64,000 nucleotides of DNA from Duganella sacchari (GCF_900143065.1 NZ_FRCX01000005.1:248001-312000); one strand, 5' to 3'; counted from the first letter of the stretch, positions 18,346 to 26,789 are shown. Numbers and translations: made by a program. Notes: generated by a model not told the origin, from the sequence alone.

Positions 18346-19629
18346 CTATCGCTGATTGCTGAACTCGCGTTGCATGAGTTCGACAAAACTGGCGACGCTG
18401 GCCGTGCGCAGCGGGTGACAGGGGATGCCGGCGCGGGCCGCCAGCTGTCTGGTGACGTGCATGGCGTTGTGGCTGATGAAATCCACCGGGAACACCACCA
18501 TGTGAGCTCGTGGCAACAGTGTGGCCAGCATGCCCTTGCGGTCTTCGAGGCCGCCGTCGTGCAGCAGCAACTCGCCGCCGGCGGCCGCAACCAGCCGCGC
18601 CAGCACCTGGTTCGATTGCACGCGGCCGCCCACATACAGCACGCACAGGCCTTGCAGTTGCGGCAAGCTTGCCTCTTCGATCTCCAGCCATTGGGCCAGG
18701 GTATGTTCCAGCGCCAGCACTTCCGTACGCGCAGCTTGCACGTCACTCCGCAGCTGCTCGGCATCGCGGCGCGCGGCCTCGCGGGCGGCGGATGCGGCTT
18801 CGTGCTGCGTTTCCGCTGCCGCCCCGCGGACGATTTGCAGCGACAACTGTTCTTCGGTGCTGGCCAGTGCGGCGCGCAGCTGCACCGCTTCATCGTTGAT
18901 GGCGCGCGTGCTGTCGTCGCACAGGCTGGCCAGTTGCGCGCGCAACTGCGCCAGCTCGGTTGCCTGCTGATCGATGGTTGCCTGGGCCTGGCGATGCTGC
19001 GCGCCCAGATCCTGCAGGCGGATCTGCTGGCCCGTGGTTTGTTCACGCAGGCGGACGCATTCCTCTTCCAGTGCCGTCAGGCGGCGCAGGTCGGCGCGGT
19101 TGGATGCGCCCACCAGATGCGACAGCATGTGCACATCGCCGAACGCCTGACGGCGCAATTCGTAGCTGCACCGTGGATGCGTCAGCAGCGCCCAGTACGC
19201 GCCGGGAACGTCACCATGCGCCAGCGCATCGCTCCACAAGGCGGCCAGCTCGTCGTCGTCCGCAGCCTGGCGGAAGCGCTTGATCGCCAGTTCGTGGCGC
19301 GCATCCAGCGCCTTGTGCAATTCCTTGGCGGCGCCCTCGCCCGCTGTCGACAGCTCGACTGCGGTGTGATGGATGTCCAGGTCGGTGGCGCTCTTGCGGT
19401 CCAGGTGCGTGGCGTAGCGCGGCACCAGCTTGCGCAGCTCGCCCGTGGTCAGACAAGTGCCAATGATGGAGCAATGCAGATTGGCGTCCAGCTCCGCCAG
19501 CCGGGCGCGCCGTGGCGGCGGCGTGGTCGCGGCCTTGTGTGCCTGGTCCGGCGTGCAGCAGGCGTCCAGATGCAGATTCAGCATCCGGTGGACATAGGTG
19601 GGCTCGGACTGGACGGGCAGAAAAGGCAT
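18346..19629 (-). CDS. DUF2325-domain protein under a ModE-like operator
   Basis: A 427-aa protein of unknown function. The N-terminal half has conserved-looking His/Cys clusters (LHCSIIGTC, DIHH, THPRCS, GDVHMLSHLVG) that could bind a metal or cofactor. The middle (about 200-320) is a long coiled coil. The C-terminal ~95 residues are the Rossmann-like DUF2325 domain (VLYVGGRVQSNQ, LLLHDGGLEDR, VVFPVDFISHNA). Start at MPFLPVQ (19629), just downstream of a perfect ModE-type dyad. Divergent from a small ModE-HTH protein. A role in molybdenum-related regulation or metal homeostasis is inference. Confidence 0.75.
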   Translation of the reverse strand: MPFLPVQSEPTYVHRMLNLHLDACCTPDQAHKAATTPPPRRARLAELDANLHCSIIGTCLTTGELRKLVPRYATHLDRKSATDLDIHHTAVELSTAGEGAAKELHKALDARHELAIKRFRQAADDDELAALWSDALAHGDVPGAYWALLTHPRCSYELRRQAFGDVHMLSHLVGASNRADLRRLTALEEECVRLREQTTGQQIRLQDLGAQHRQAQATIDQQATELAQLRAQLASLCDDSTRAINDEAVQLRAALASTEEQLSLQIVRGAAAETQHEAASAAREAARRDAEQLRSDVQAARTEVLALEHTLAQWLEIEEASLPQLQGLCVLYVGGRVQSNQVLARLVAAAGGELLLHDGGLEDRKGMLATLLPRAHMVVFPVDFISHNAMHVTRQLAARAGIPCHPLRTASVASFVELMQREFSNQR

Positions 19630-19645
19630 GGTCAGGTCGCTCAGA

Positions 19646-19671
19646 ACGTTATATACACTGAAATATAACGT
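19646..19671. promoter_or_regulatory. ModE-box-like operator between DUF2325 and ModE-HTH genes
   Basis: A perfect inverted repeat with 9-bp arms, ACGTTATAT and ATATAACGT, separated by 8 bp. It resembles the CGTTATAT...ATATAACG half-sites remembered for ModE operators. A second ATATAACG half-site lies at 19711-19718 with a degenerate partner (about 5 of 8 matches) at 19695-19702. The perfect site is 17 nt before the DUF2325 ATG; the second is beside the ModE-like gene. Confidence 0.65.
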
Positions 19672-19750
19672 ATCAAGCCAGCGCACGCCACCAGGGTTGT
19701 GTAATTTCATATATAACGCTTTTTCAATGAGGATGCGGCATACTGGCGCC

Positions 19751-20101
19751 ATGCCTGCCGAACTCAATCTCAAACTCCGTATCCTGCACGACGATGACGT
19801 GGCCTTCGGCCCCGGCAAAGCCGATCTGCTGGAAGCCATTGCCGATGCCGGCTCCATCAGCGGCGCCGCCCGCGCGATGAATATGTCCTATCGCCGCGCA
19901 TGGCTGCTGGTGGACGTGATGAACCGCTGCTTCCACGAACCGCTGGTGCACAGCGCCGCCGGCGGCTCGCATGGCGGCGGCGCGCAACTCACGGAAACCG
20001 GTCTGGCGGTGCTGACGCAGTTCCGCAAGATGGAAGCGGCGGCACACAAGGCGGCGCAAACGCACATGGCCACGCTGGCAGCCATGCTCAAAGACGCTTA
20101 A
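19751..20101 (+). CDS. ModE N-terminal-type winged-helix protein without Mop domains
   Basis: A 116-aa protein matching the LysR-like DNA-binding domain of ModE: KADLLEAIADAGSISGAA, AMNMSYRRAWLLVDVMN, GGGAQLTETG. Full ModE has C-terminal Mop/TOBE repeats that bind molybdate; they are absent here, so it cannot sense molybdate in the usual way. Start uncertain: 19751 is used, but in-frame ATGs at 19727 and 19733 exist and none has an ideal ribosome-binding site. Convergent with the PEP-mutase-family gene (4-bp overlap), divergent from DUF2325. Confidence 0.82.
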   Translation: MPAELNLKLRILHDDDVAFGPGKADLLEAIADAGSISGAARAMNMSYRRAWLLVDVMNRCFHEPLVHSAAGGSHGGGAQLTETGLAVLTQFRKMEAAAHKAAQTHMATLAAMLKDA

Positions 20102-20892
20102 GACTTGACGAACAAGGCCTGCAATTCGCCGTAAGGCATGGCCTGGGCGATCAGCGGCCCTGCATTGCCGGTGGCGAGGAAGTCCCTGGTCATGCCGCCA
20201 GCCACAGCCCACAAGGCTTGCGCCAGGCCGGAACCGGCGCTGAAGCGGGCCACGCCCAATTGCTGCAACTCGGCCACCAATGGCAGACCGGCGACATCCA
20301 TCACATTCACCGGCAAGCCTGCGCCAGCCACCACGGCTTTGATCTCATCGGCCTTGCTGATGCCCGGCACGAACAGGCCGTCGGTCCCCGCTTCCTTGTA
20401 CAGCGCCGCGCGCCGGAGCACTTCCGCGACACGCTCGCCCTCCGGCGCCAGGCCGCGCAGATAGACATCGGTGCGGGCGTTGATAAAGATGTCCTTGCCC
20501 GCCTGCGCCGCCAGCTTTTTGATGGCGCTGATCTTCGCCGCCAGCAGCGCCGGCGCGTCGCCGCCGTCCTCCAGATTGATGCCGGCCACGCCAGCGTCGA
20601 TCAGGCGCAGCACATTGTGCGCCACCTGCTCCGGTTCGGCCGAATAGCCGTTTTCAAAATCCACCGACAGCGGCACCTTGACGACGCGCGCGATGTTGAT
20701 GGCCACGCCGATCGCCACTTCGGCCGGCATGTAGTCGCCGTCCGCATAGCCCTGCGCCCATGCGACGCCGGCACTGGTGGTGGCGATGGCCGGTGCGCCC
20801 AGGCTTTCAAACAGGCGCGCACTGCCCGCGTCCCAGGCGTTGGCCAGCATCAGCAACTTGCTGCCATCGTGCAGTTTCTTGAACTCGTACAT
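20098..20892 (-). CDS. Isocitrate lyase/PEP mutase-superfamily enzyme
   Basis: A 264-aa TIM-barrel protein of the PEP mutase/isocitrate lyase superfamily. Visible motifs are ANAWDAGSARL, SVDFENGY and GINLEDGG, which supply acidic metal ligands. The KKCGH-type loop of true lyases is not seen, so the exact reaction (C-C lyase such as oxaloacetate or 2-methylisocitrate-like cleavage, or a hydrolase) cannot be assigned. ATG 20892 has AAGGAG 5 nt upstream. It lies 9 nt downstream of polB on the same strand. Confidence 0.82.
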   Translation of the reverse strand: MYEFKKLHDGSKLLMLANAWDAGSARLFESLGAPAIATTSAGVAWAQGYADGDYMPAEVAIGVAINIARVVKVPLSVDFENGYSAEPEQVAHNVLRLIDAGVAGINLEDGGDAPALLAAKISAIKKLAAQAGKDIFINARTDVYLRGLAPEGERVAEVLRRAALYKEAGTDGLFVPGISKADEIKAVVAGAGLPVNVMDVAGLPLVAELQQLGVARFSAGSGLAQALWAVAGGMTRDFLATGNAGPLIAQAMPYGELQALFVKS

Positions 20893-20901
20893 CACGTCTC
20901 C

Positions 20902-23271
20902 TTAGAAAAGACTGGCTTGCGCCGTCGTCAGGTTGGTAAAACTGTCGTGCATGGGCAGCAGGATCGAGTCGGCGATCGGCTGCAATTGCTTGGTCAGATA
21001 ATGTTCGTAGTCGATGTGCGAGCGCACCACCTCCAGCGGTTCCGGCCCGCCCGTGGTCATCACGTAGCTGATCCAGCCGCCGTTCTGGTAGCGCAGCGGC
21101 CGGCGCTGCGACTGGTTGTATTCATCGGCAATGCGCGCCGCGCGCACTTGCGGCGGCACGTTGACCTTGTACTCATCGAGCGGCTGGCGCAGGCGCTTGC
21201 GGTACACCAGCAGATCGTCGTAGGCGCCGGCCAGGGTATTCAGCGCATATTCGCGCACGTATTCCTGGTACGGCTCGTCCTTGAAGATGCGCGTGAACAG
21301 GCCTTGCTGGAACTGCTGCGCCAGCGGCGTCCAGTCGCTGCGCGCCACTTCCAGGCCGCGGTAGATCACTTCTTCCTCGCCCTTGCTGTTGACGGTCAGG
21401 CCGGCGTAGCGCTTCTTGCTGCCCATGTCGGTGCCGCGTATGGTCGGCATGAAGAACTTCTGATAGTGCGTATCGAACTCGATTTCGAGATGGCACTCCA
21501 GGTCGTGCTGTTCCTTCAGCATGGTGCGCCACCAGTTGTTGATATGCTGCGCCAGTCCCTCGCCGATCGCCAGCGCTTCATCGTTGGGATATTCTTTTTT
21601 CAGCCAGATGAAGATGGAGTCGGTGTCGCCGTAGATGACATCGTAGCCTTGCGCCTCCACCAGCTCGCGGGTCTGCTTGAGCATCTGGTGGCCGCGCAGC
21701 GTCACTGACGACACCAGGCGCGGATTGAAGAAGCGGCACTCGGTGGCGCCCAGCACGCCGCAGAAGGAATTCATGAGCAGCTTGAGCGCGGTGGACAGCG
21801 GCTCGTTCTTCGCGCGCTTGGCGGCGTCGCGCTGCTTCCAGATGTCGGTGGTGATGGCGGGCAGGCAGTGCTTCTCGCGCGAGAACACGGTGCCGTTGAC
21901 ACCTTGCACAATGTCAGCCGGGTCGCTGGCGTTTTCGCCTTCAACCAGGCCCACCGGATCGACCAGGAAGGTGCGGATGATGGACGGGTACAGGCTTTTA
22001 TAGTCCAGCACCACTACCGAATCGTACAGGCCAGGCTTGGAGTCGATCACAAAGCCGCCCGGCGAAGCGCCGCCGCTGACGTCGCCGACGTTGGGCGCGA
22101 CATAGCCTTCGCGGTGCATGCGCGGCAGGTAGTGGTGGTTGAATGCGGCGATCGAACCGCCCAGATGGTCGGCCTGCAAGCCAGTCACGGTGGCGCGCTC
22201 GATCATGAAGGCCAGCAGGTTGGCCTTGTCGAAGATGCGCGTAACCAGCTCGCAGTCTTTGAGGTTGTACAGCGCCAGCGCCGGTTTGTCTTCGTGGAAG
22301 CGGCGCTCGATTTCCGCCATCTTGTCGTAGTCGTCGCCGATATCCTTGCCCTCGCCCAGCATGGTCTGGGCCACGTTCTGCAGGCTGTAGGACGGGAATA
22401 TCCATGACGCGGCCTTGAGCGCATCGATACCGTCCAGCACCACGCGCCCCGGCACCGGCGCAAACAGATAACCCTGCTTGCCCGGATGCTCACGCCATTC
22501 GATGCCCTTGCCTTCACGCCCGAACGCCAGCGGCACCTTGTACTTGTCGGCGTTCTTTTGCAGCACGCGCAGGTCGAACTGCACCACATTCCAGCCGATG
22601 ACAACATCGGGATCGTGGCGCGCCAGCCAGGCGTTCAGGCGTTCGATGAGCTGGCGCGGCGTGGCGCAGTATTCAAGGTCGAAATCCTGTTCCGGCGCGT
22701 GCTCCGGCGCTGCGCCCAGCATATACACCTGGCGCTGGCCGCAGCCCTGCAGCGCGATCGAATACAGGTCCTCGTAGGCGCTGGTTTCAATGTCCAGCGA
22801 TACCATCTTGAGCGTAGGCCGGTAGTCGGGCGCGGGCTTGAGCTTGCAGTTGTGGATGACGGCGCCGCTGGCGTGACCGCCCTCGGTCTGCACCGAGGCG
22901 GTGATGAAGCGCTCCATCAGGTAGCGTTCCGGCGGCCGGATGTCGGCCTCGTACAGTTTGATGCCATGGTCGCGCAGCGTGCGCTCCAGCGCCGTCAGCT
23001 GCTTGTAGCGCGAGGCATAGACGCCCACCACGGGCTGCTGCTGAAACGTCTTGAGCTGGAGTTCACGCAGCTCGATGCCCGCCCCTTGGGCAATCTGCGC
23101 TTCGATGGCCGCACGCACGGAAGCCTCGGCAAAAGCCACCGAAGTCTGGGCGGTCAGGCGGACTTTCCTGGGGCCGGCGTCCGTCGCCAGCCAGAAATCG
23201 ATCTCCGTGCCGCTGGGCGTGTCGCGCCAGTGACGGGTCAGGATAAATCCGGTATGTGCGGTAAGCGTCAT
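20902..23271 (-). CDS. polB: DNA polymerase II (family B)
   Basis: SOS-inducible repair/translesion polymerase, 789 aa (E. coli 783). Exonuclease motifs: DIETS, GWNVVQFD and YNLKDCE. Polymerase motifs: A as DYKSLYPSI, B as KLLMNSFCG, C as YGDTDS. Motif B has Cys where family B enzymes usually carry Tyr (E. coli has NAFYG, from memory). Start MTLTAHTG at 23271, 12 nt downstream of a perfect LexA box, which removes the upstream part of the open frame from consideration. Proofreading residues look intact. Confidence 0.96.
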   Translation of the reverse strand: MTLTAHTGFILTRHWRDTPSGTEIDFWLATDAGPRKVRLTAQTSVAFAEASVRAAIEAQIAQGAGIELRELQLKTFQQQPVVGVYASRYKQLTALERTLRDHGIKLYEADIRPPERYLMERFITASVQTEGGHASGAVIHNCKLKPAPDYRPTLKMVSLDIETSAYEDLYSIALQGCGQRQVYMLGAAPEHAPEQDFDLEYCATPRQLIERLNAWLARHDPDVVIGWNVVQFDLRVLQKNADKYKVPLAFGREGKGIEWREHPGKQGYLFAPVPGRVVLDGIDALKAASWIFPSYSLQNVAQTMLGEGKDIGDDYDKMAEIERRFHEDKPALALYNLKDCELVTRIFDKANLLAFMIERATVTGLQADHLGGSIAAFNHHYLPRMHREGYVAPNVGDVSGGASPGGFVIDSKPGLYDSVVVLDYKSLYPSIIRTFLVDPVGLVEGENASDPADIVQGVNGTVFSREKHCLPAITTDIWKQRDAAKRAKNEPLSTALKLLMNSFCGVLGATECRFFNPRLVSSVTLRGHQMLKQTRELVEAQGYDVIYGDTDSIFIWLKKEYPNDEALAIGEGLAQHINNWWRTMLKEQHDLECHLEIEFDTHYQKFFMPTIRGTDMGSKKRYAGLTVNSKGEEEVIYRGLEVARSDWTPLAQQFQQGLFTRIFKDEPYQEYVREYALNTLAGAYDDLLVYRKRLRQPLDEYKVNVPPQVRAARIADEYNQSQRRPLRYQNGGWISYVMTTGGPEPLEVVRSHIDYEHYLTKQLQPIADSILLPMHDSFTNLTTAQASLF

Positions 23272-23283
23272 GCCATAATTATA

Positions 23284-23299
23284 CTGTATGCACATACAG
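23284..23299. promoter_or_regulatory. LexA (SOS) box upstream of polB
   Basis: CTGTATGCACATACAG matches the CTGT-N8-ACAG LexA consensus exactly and is palindromic apart from the central bases. It lies between the stop of the unknown gene (23315) and the polB ATG (23271). polB is a LexA target in E. coli (dinA), so DNA-damage induction is expected here. Confidence 0.88.
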
Positions 23300-23314
23300 T
23301 TTGCAGCACTTGCG

Positions 23315-23980
23315 TCAACTGGTCCGCACCCGGGGTCCCGCCAGATACGACAGCCTGAGCGCAGCCGGCCCGCGCGGCGCCGGCCGGTGTTCCGGACGCC
23401 CCGGCTTGCCCGGCCGCTCAACATCAAGCGCCACGCCATCGAGGCTGATCTCGACCATGCCGCCCTCTTCGTCGCAGCCGGAAAACAGCAGTAAGGCGCC
23501 CGGTCCACGTACCGCGCCGCGCAAGGTAGTGAGGCCGGACCAGCGATAACTCATCAGCTCACCACACAGGCGCGTGGCCGCCTGCACCAGCGGCAAGCGC
23601 TGTTCATACGACGGATCGCCACCGCTGATCCAGTACAGATGCACTTCGGTCAGGCGCCGTTCTTCGGGCGCGAAAATGTAGCGCAGGCGCGCCGGGCCGG
23701 GACCGGGCGGCAGCTCAGGCAACGCCAGTTCCAGCCGCTCCTCGCCGCTGAGCAGGTCGATGTCGTGGCACAGCAGATGCTTTGCCTGCGGATGTTCCGC
23801 CGCGATCAGGGCGGCCGCGGCGGCAAGCTCCATGCCCCAGTGGGCGCGGCCATAACCATGGCAGCGGTAGCGGTGATCGCGCACCTGCCACGAGCGCGGC
23901 TGGCCGGTCAGCGAAAGCTCCAGCAGGGGGCGGCGCGACGGTTGGGCGCCCGGTCGTGGTAAATCGGGATGGACGTGCAT
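23315..23980 (-). CDS. Hypothetical protein upstream of polB
   Basis: A 221-aa soluble protein I do not recognise. No signal peptide, membrane helix or nucleotide-binding motif is evident. Notable stretches are RDHRYRCHGYGRAHWGMELA (about 35-54), LLCHDIDLLSGEERLELAL and RLTEVHLYWISGGDPSYEQRLP. Start at MHVHPDL (23980). It ends 43 nt before polB on the same strand, but a LexA box separates them, so polB has its own promoter. Coding potential is inferred from a long frame of globular composition on the neighbours' strand. Confidence 0.6.
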   Translation of the reverse strand: MHVHPDLPRPGAQPSRRPLLELSLTGQPRSWQVRDHRYRCHGYGRAHWGMELAAAAALIAAEHPQAKHLLCHDIDLLSGEERLELALPELPPGPGPARLRYIFAPEERRLTEVHLYWISGGDPSYEQRLPLVQAATRLCGELMSYRWSGLTTLRGAVRGPGALLLFSGCDEEGGMVEISLDGVALDVERPGKPGRPEHRPAPRGPAALRLSYLAGPRVRTS

Positions 23981-24014
23981 GGCGTGATTGTAGGTGGGCC
24001 GTCCTTGACCTGTA

Positions 24015-24034
24015 TGTAGCACGAATGTGCTACA
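24015..24034. promoter_or_regulatory. Dyad upstream of the two-component operon
   Basis: TGTAGCAC-GAAT-GTGCTACA has perfect 8-bp arms around 4 bp and lies 41 nt before the response-regulator ATG. It is a candidate autoregulatory site for the LuxR-type regulator or a site for the divergent gene at 23980. It could also fold as an RNA hairpin. Confidence 0.4.
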
Positions 24035-24074
24035 CGGCCGTAGCCGGCGTCCGCCTCGGCGTAAAATGGCCGTC

Positions 24075-24764
24075 ATGAAGCACACCGAACACTCCGATAT
24101 CCGCCCGATCCGCGTCGCCATCGTTGAAGACGACCCCGATTTCAGCAGCGCCCTGCGCCTGGTGATACAGGGTTCGCCCGACATGCAGCTGGCCGGATGC
24201 GCCGCCACGCAGGCCGAAGGGCTGGCGCTGCTGTCGGCCACGCCGGCCGATGTGCTGCTGGTTGACCTCGGCCTGCCCGACGGGTCGGGCATTGCCGTGA
24301 TCCGCGCGGCGGCGGCGCAGTGGCCGCAATGCAGCATCATGGTCAGCACCAATTTCGGCGACGAGACGCATGTGATGCGCTCGATCGAGGCCGGTGCGGC
24401 CGGCTACCTGCTCAAGGATAGCTCGCCCTCCCGGATGACCGACGAGATCCGCAGCCTGGCCAGCGGCGGCAGTCCGATCAGCCCCATCATCGCGCGCCAG
24501 GTGCTGGCACGTTTCCGCAACACGCCCACCACAGCGGCCGCCACCAGCGTGGCCAGCGACGATGCGCCACCGCTGCTGTCCCAGCGCGAGAAGGAAGTGC
24601 TGGACTACATCACCAAGGGATTTACCGTGCACGAAATTGCCGGTCTGATGCAGCTGTCGCATTTCACCGTGCGGACTTTTGTGCGCCGTATCTACAGCAA
24701 GCTCAAAGTCTCGTCCAAGGCCGAAGCCATCTTCGAAGCGCGCACCCAGGGGTTGCTGCCCTGA
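24075..24764 (+). CDS. NarL/LuxR-type response regulator
   Basis: A 229-aa two-component regulator. The receiver has acidic E18-D19-D20 and phospho-acceptor D64 (LLVDLGLPDG), with the conserved Lys in YLLKDSSP. The C-terminal LuxR HTH is LSQREKEVLDYITKGFTVHEIA. Start at MKHTEH (24075); MAV at 24066 is an alternative. The stop overlaps the kinase ATG by one base (TGATG), so the pair is co-translated. Confidence 0.93.
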   Translation: MKHTEHSDIRPIRVAIVEDDPDFSSALRLVIQGSPDMQLAGCAATQAEGLALLSATPADVLLVDLGLPDGSGIAVIRAAAAQWPQCSIMVSTNFGDETHVMRSIEAGAAGYLLKDSSPSRMTDEIRSLASGGSPISPIIARQVLARFRNTPTTAAATSVASDDAPPLLSQREKEVLDYITKGFTVHEIAGLMQLSHFTVRTFVRRIYSKLKVSSKAEAIFEARTQGLLP

Positions 24765-26695
24765 TGGAGCGTTCCTCACGGCTGCTGGGCAGCTTGCTGC
24801 TGTGCTTTTCGGTGGCGGTACTGATCGCCGCCGCCTCGCTCTACCTGAACAGCGACAGCCGCCTCGGCCCGAGCCTGCGCCTGACCCAGGCCAGCTGGCA
24901 GGAAACCGTCGCGCCGGACTATGCGCCGCCGCCCGCGCGTGTCGATAGCACCACCTTGCCGGCGGCCTGGCAGCAAGTAGCGCTGCCGTTCAATCCGCCG
25001 ATTGCGCTGCTGCGCCAGGCACGCGCCGGCGCCAGCGGCGCCGCGCCGCAGGCGGTACGCACCAGCTGGCTCAGGGTGACGGTCGATGGCATGCCTTTGC
25101 AGGTGCGTCATCTGGCGCTGTACGGCGTGCGCGTCAAGACCGACGGCACGATCGCCGTCTACATCAACGGCCAGCTCACGCACCAGGCGCAGCAAAACGG
25201 GCCATCGTGGAACAGCACGCGCACGCCGTTGTGGTTCACGCTGGACAACAGCCCCGGCAGCCCGCCGGTACGCGAAATCCTGCTGCGGCTGGAGCACAGC
25301 AGCGCCTCGCAGACGGCGGTATCATCGCTGCGACTGGGGCCAGCCGACGTGCTGCGCCCCGCCTACCATCTGCGCATGTGGCTGCAGCAGCAGTTGCCGG
25401 GCATGCTCAGCGCCGCCTTCATGGCGGTGGGCGTGTTTGCCGCCTTCGTCTGGCTGCGCCGCCAGCATGAGATTGCGTACCTGCTGTTCTTCAATTTATC
25501 GGCCACGGCATTTTTGCGCGGCCTGCATTTCTACGTCGATCTGCGCGTGGAAAACGACTGGTTTGCCTGGCTCACGGTGAACTCGCTGTTCTGGCTGGTG
25601 CTGGCCGTGCACTTCTTCCTGTGCCAGTTGCACCAGCGCCCGCTGCGCTGGCTCACGCGCGCGCTGGTCGCGGTGACGCTGGTGATCGGCGCGCTGACCA
25701 TGCCCGTGCTGGCGGTGCTGCCCAATATGCCCACGGTGACGCCGCTGGTATATCCGGTCGCGGCGCTCATGAGCGTGATGGCCTGCCTGGTGGGCGGCAT
25801 CTCGGCATGGCGCCACTCGGCCGAGGGGCGGCTGGTGGTGTATGGCCTGTTCGCCTGCACGGCCATGGGCAGCACGGACTGGCTGCTGCAGAACAACGTC
25901 ATCAGCGCGGAAGGCTGGTATCTGGGCGCCTACGCGCCGGCCGTATGCTTTGTCACCTTTGGCGTTCTGATGTACCGGCGCTATGTGGACGCGATTGCCG
26001 AGGTCGAGCGCGTCAACGCCAGCCTGGCGCAGCGGCTGGCCAAGCGCGAGGCCGAACTGGAGGCCAGCCACCGCCGCCTGCGCGAGATCGAACTGCGGCA
26101 AACCATCAGCGACGAGCGCCAGCGCCTGATGCAGGACATGCACGACGGCCTGGGTTCTTCGCTGATCAGCGCGATCCGTTCGGTGGAGCGCGGCAATATG
26201 AGCGATGAACGCGTATCGCAAATCCTGAAAGATTGTCTGGATGACCTCAAACTCACCATCGATTCAATGGAACCGGTGGAGGCCGACCTGCTGCTATTGC
26301 TGGCGACCCTGCGCTTCCGCCTGGAGCCGCGCCTGGAAGGCACGGGTGTCACGCTACTGTGGGAAGTGCGCGAGCTGCCGACGCTGGCCTGGCTGAATCC
26401 CTCCAGCGCGCTGCATATTCTGCGTATTGTGCAAGAAAGCATTGCCAACATCCTGCGCCACACACGCGCCACGGAGATCCGCGTCGGCACCACCGCCAGC
26501 GCCGATGGCGTCCAGGTCCACATCGCCGACAACGGTGGCGGCTTCGATGTATCCCAGGCGCTGAGCCACGGCAGCGGCCGCGGCCTGCAAAACCAGCAAC
26601 GCCGCGCCGCCTCGGTCGACGGCCACGTGCGCTGGCAATCAAGCGCCGCCGGCACCCTGTTCACGCTCTGGCTGCCAGTGGTCCGCAATGGCTGA
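24764..26695 (+). CDS. 7TM sensor histidine kinase (NarX/DegS-like catalytic core)
   Basis: A 643-aa membrane kinase partner of the preceding regulator. N-terminal helix (about 6-27), then an extracytoplasmic beta-rich domain (about 28-200) and roughly seven helices (about 205-410), resembling 7TMR-DISM architecture. A coiled coil leads into a HisKA_3-type box with phospho-histidine in LMQDMHDGLGSSL. The C-terminal HATPase has an N box (RIVQESIANILRHT) and a G box (DNGGGFD, GSGRGLQN). Signal unknown; 7TMR-DISM sensors often bind carbohydrates or small ligands. Confidence 0.9.
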   Translation: MERSSRLLGSLLLCFSVAVLIAAASLYLNSDSRLGPSLRLTQASWQETVAPDYAPPPARVDSTTLPAAWQQVALPFNPPIALLRQARAGASGAAPQAVRTSWLRVTVDGMPLQVRHLALYGVRVKTDGTIAVYINGQLTHQAQQNGPSWNSTRTPLWFTLDNSPGSPPVREILLRLEHSSASQTAVSSLRLGPADVLRPAYHLRMWLQQQLPGMLSAAFMAVGVFAAFVWLRRQHEIAYLLFFNLSATAFLRGLHFYVDLRVENDWFAWLTVNSLFWLVLAVHFFLCQLHQRPLRWLTRALVAVTLVIGALTMPVLAVLPNMPTVTPLVYPVAALMSVMACLVGGISAWRHSAEGRLVVYGLFACTAMGSTDWLLQNNVISAEGWYLGAYAPAVCFVTFGVLMYRRYVDAIAEVERVNASLAQRLAKREAELEASHRRLREIELRQTISDERQRLMQDMHDGLGSSLISAIRSVERGNMSDERVSQILKDCLDDLKLTIDSMEPVEADLLLLLATLRFRLEPRLEGTGVTLLWEVRELPTLAWLNPSSALHILRIVQESIANILRHTRATEIRVGTTASADGVQVHIADNGGGFDVSQALSHGSGRGLQNQQRRAASVDGHVRWQSSAAGTLFTLWLPVVRNG

Positions 26696-26699
26696 AGAT

Positions 26700-26727
26700 A
26701 AAAAAAAGCCCGCTACGTGAGCGGGCT
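26700..26727 (-). terminator. Strong intrinsic terminator on the minus strand
   Basis: An 8-bp perfect stem (AGCCCGCT/AGCGGGCT, loop 5 nt) is followed, reading the minus strand, by about seven further Ts. The plus-strand side is poor in T, so it mainly ends minus-strand transcripts arriving from the 26.79 or 26.9 kb side. It begins 5 nt after the kinase stop codon. Confidence 0.8.
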
Positions 26728-26789
26728 AAATCTATTTCCTTGGAGGAGATAGAGGAGACAGATGAATGATGAGGCATCACCAGCCATTA
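26700..26789 (-). ncRNA. Candidate small RNA with anti-Shine-Dalgarno motifs
   Basis: Reading the minus strand, a promoter-like pair TTGTGA-N17-GATAAA (26824-26796) precedes a segment of about 90 nt. It contains two CUCCUC motifs (around 26760-26741) and ends in the hairpin with T-tract at 26727-26700. CU-rich single-stranded loops plus an intrinsic terminator are the hallmark of sRNAs that block ribosome-binding sites. Alternatives: a 3' UTR of the TonB receptor, or, on the plus strand, a 23-codon ORF at 26762-26833 with a GGAG ribosome-binding site. No expression evidence is available. Confidence 0.35.

Noticed and set aside
19900..21708. Plus-strand frame opposite polB and the PEP-mutase gene
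   Set aside because: Shadow frame; DNA polymerase II motifs lie on the other strand.
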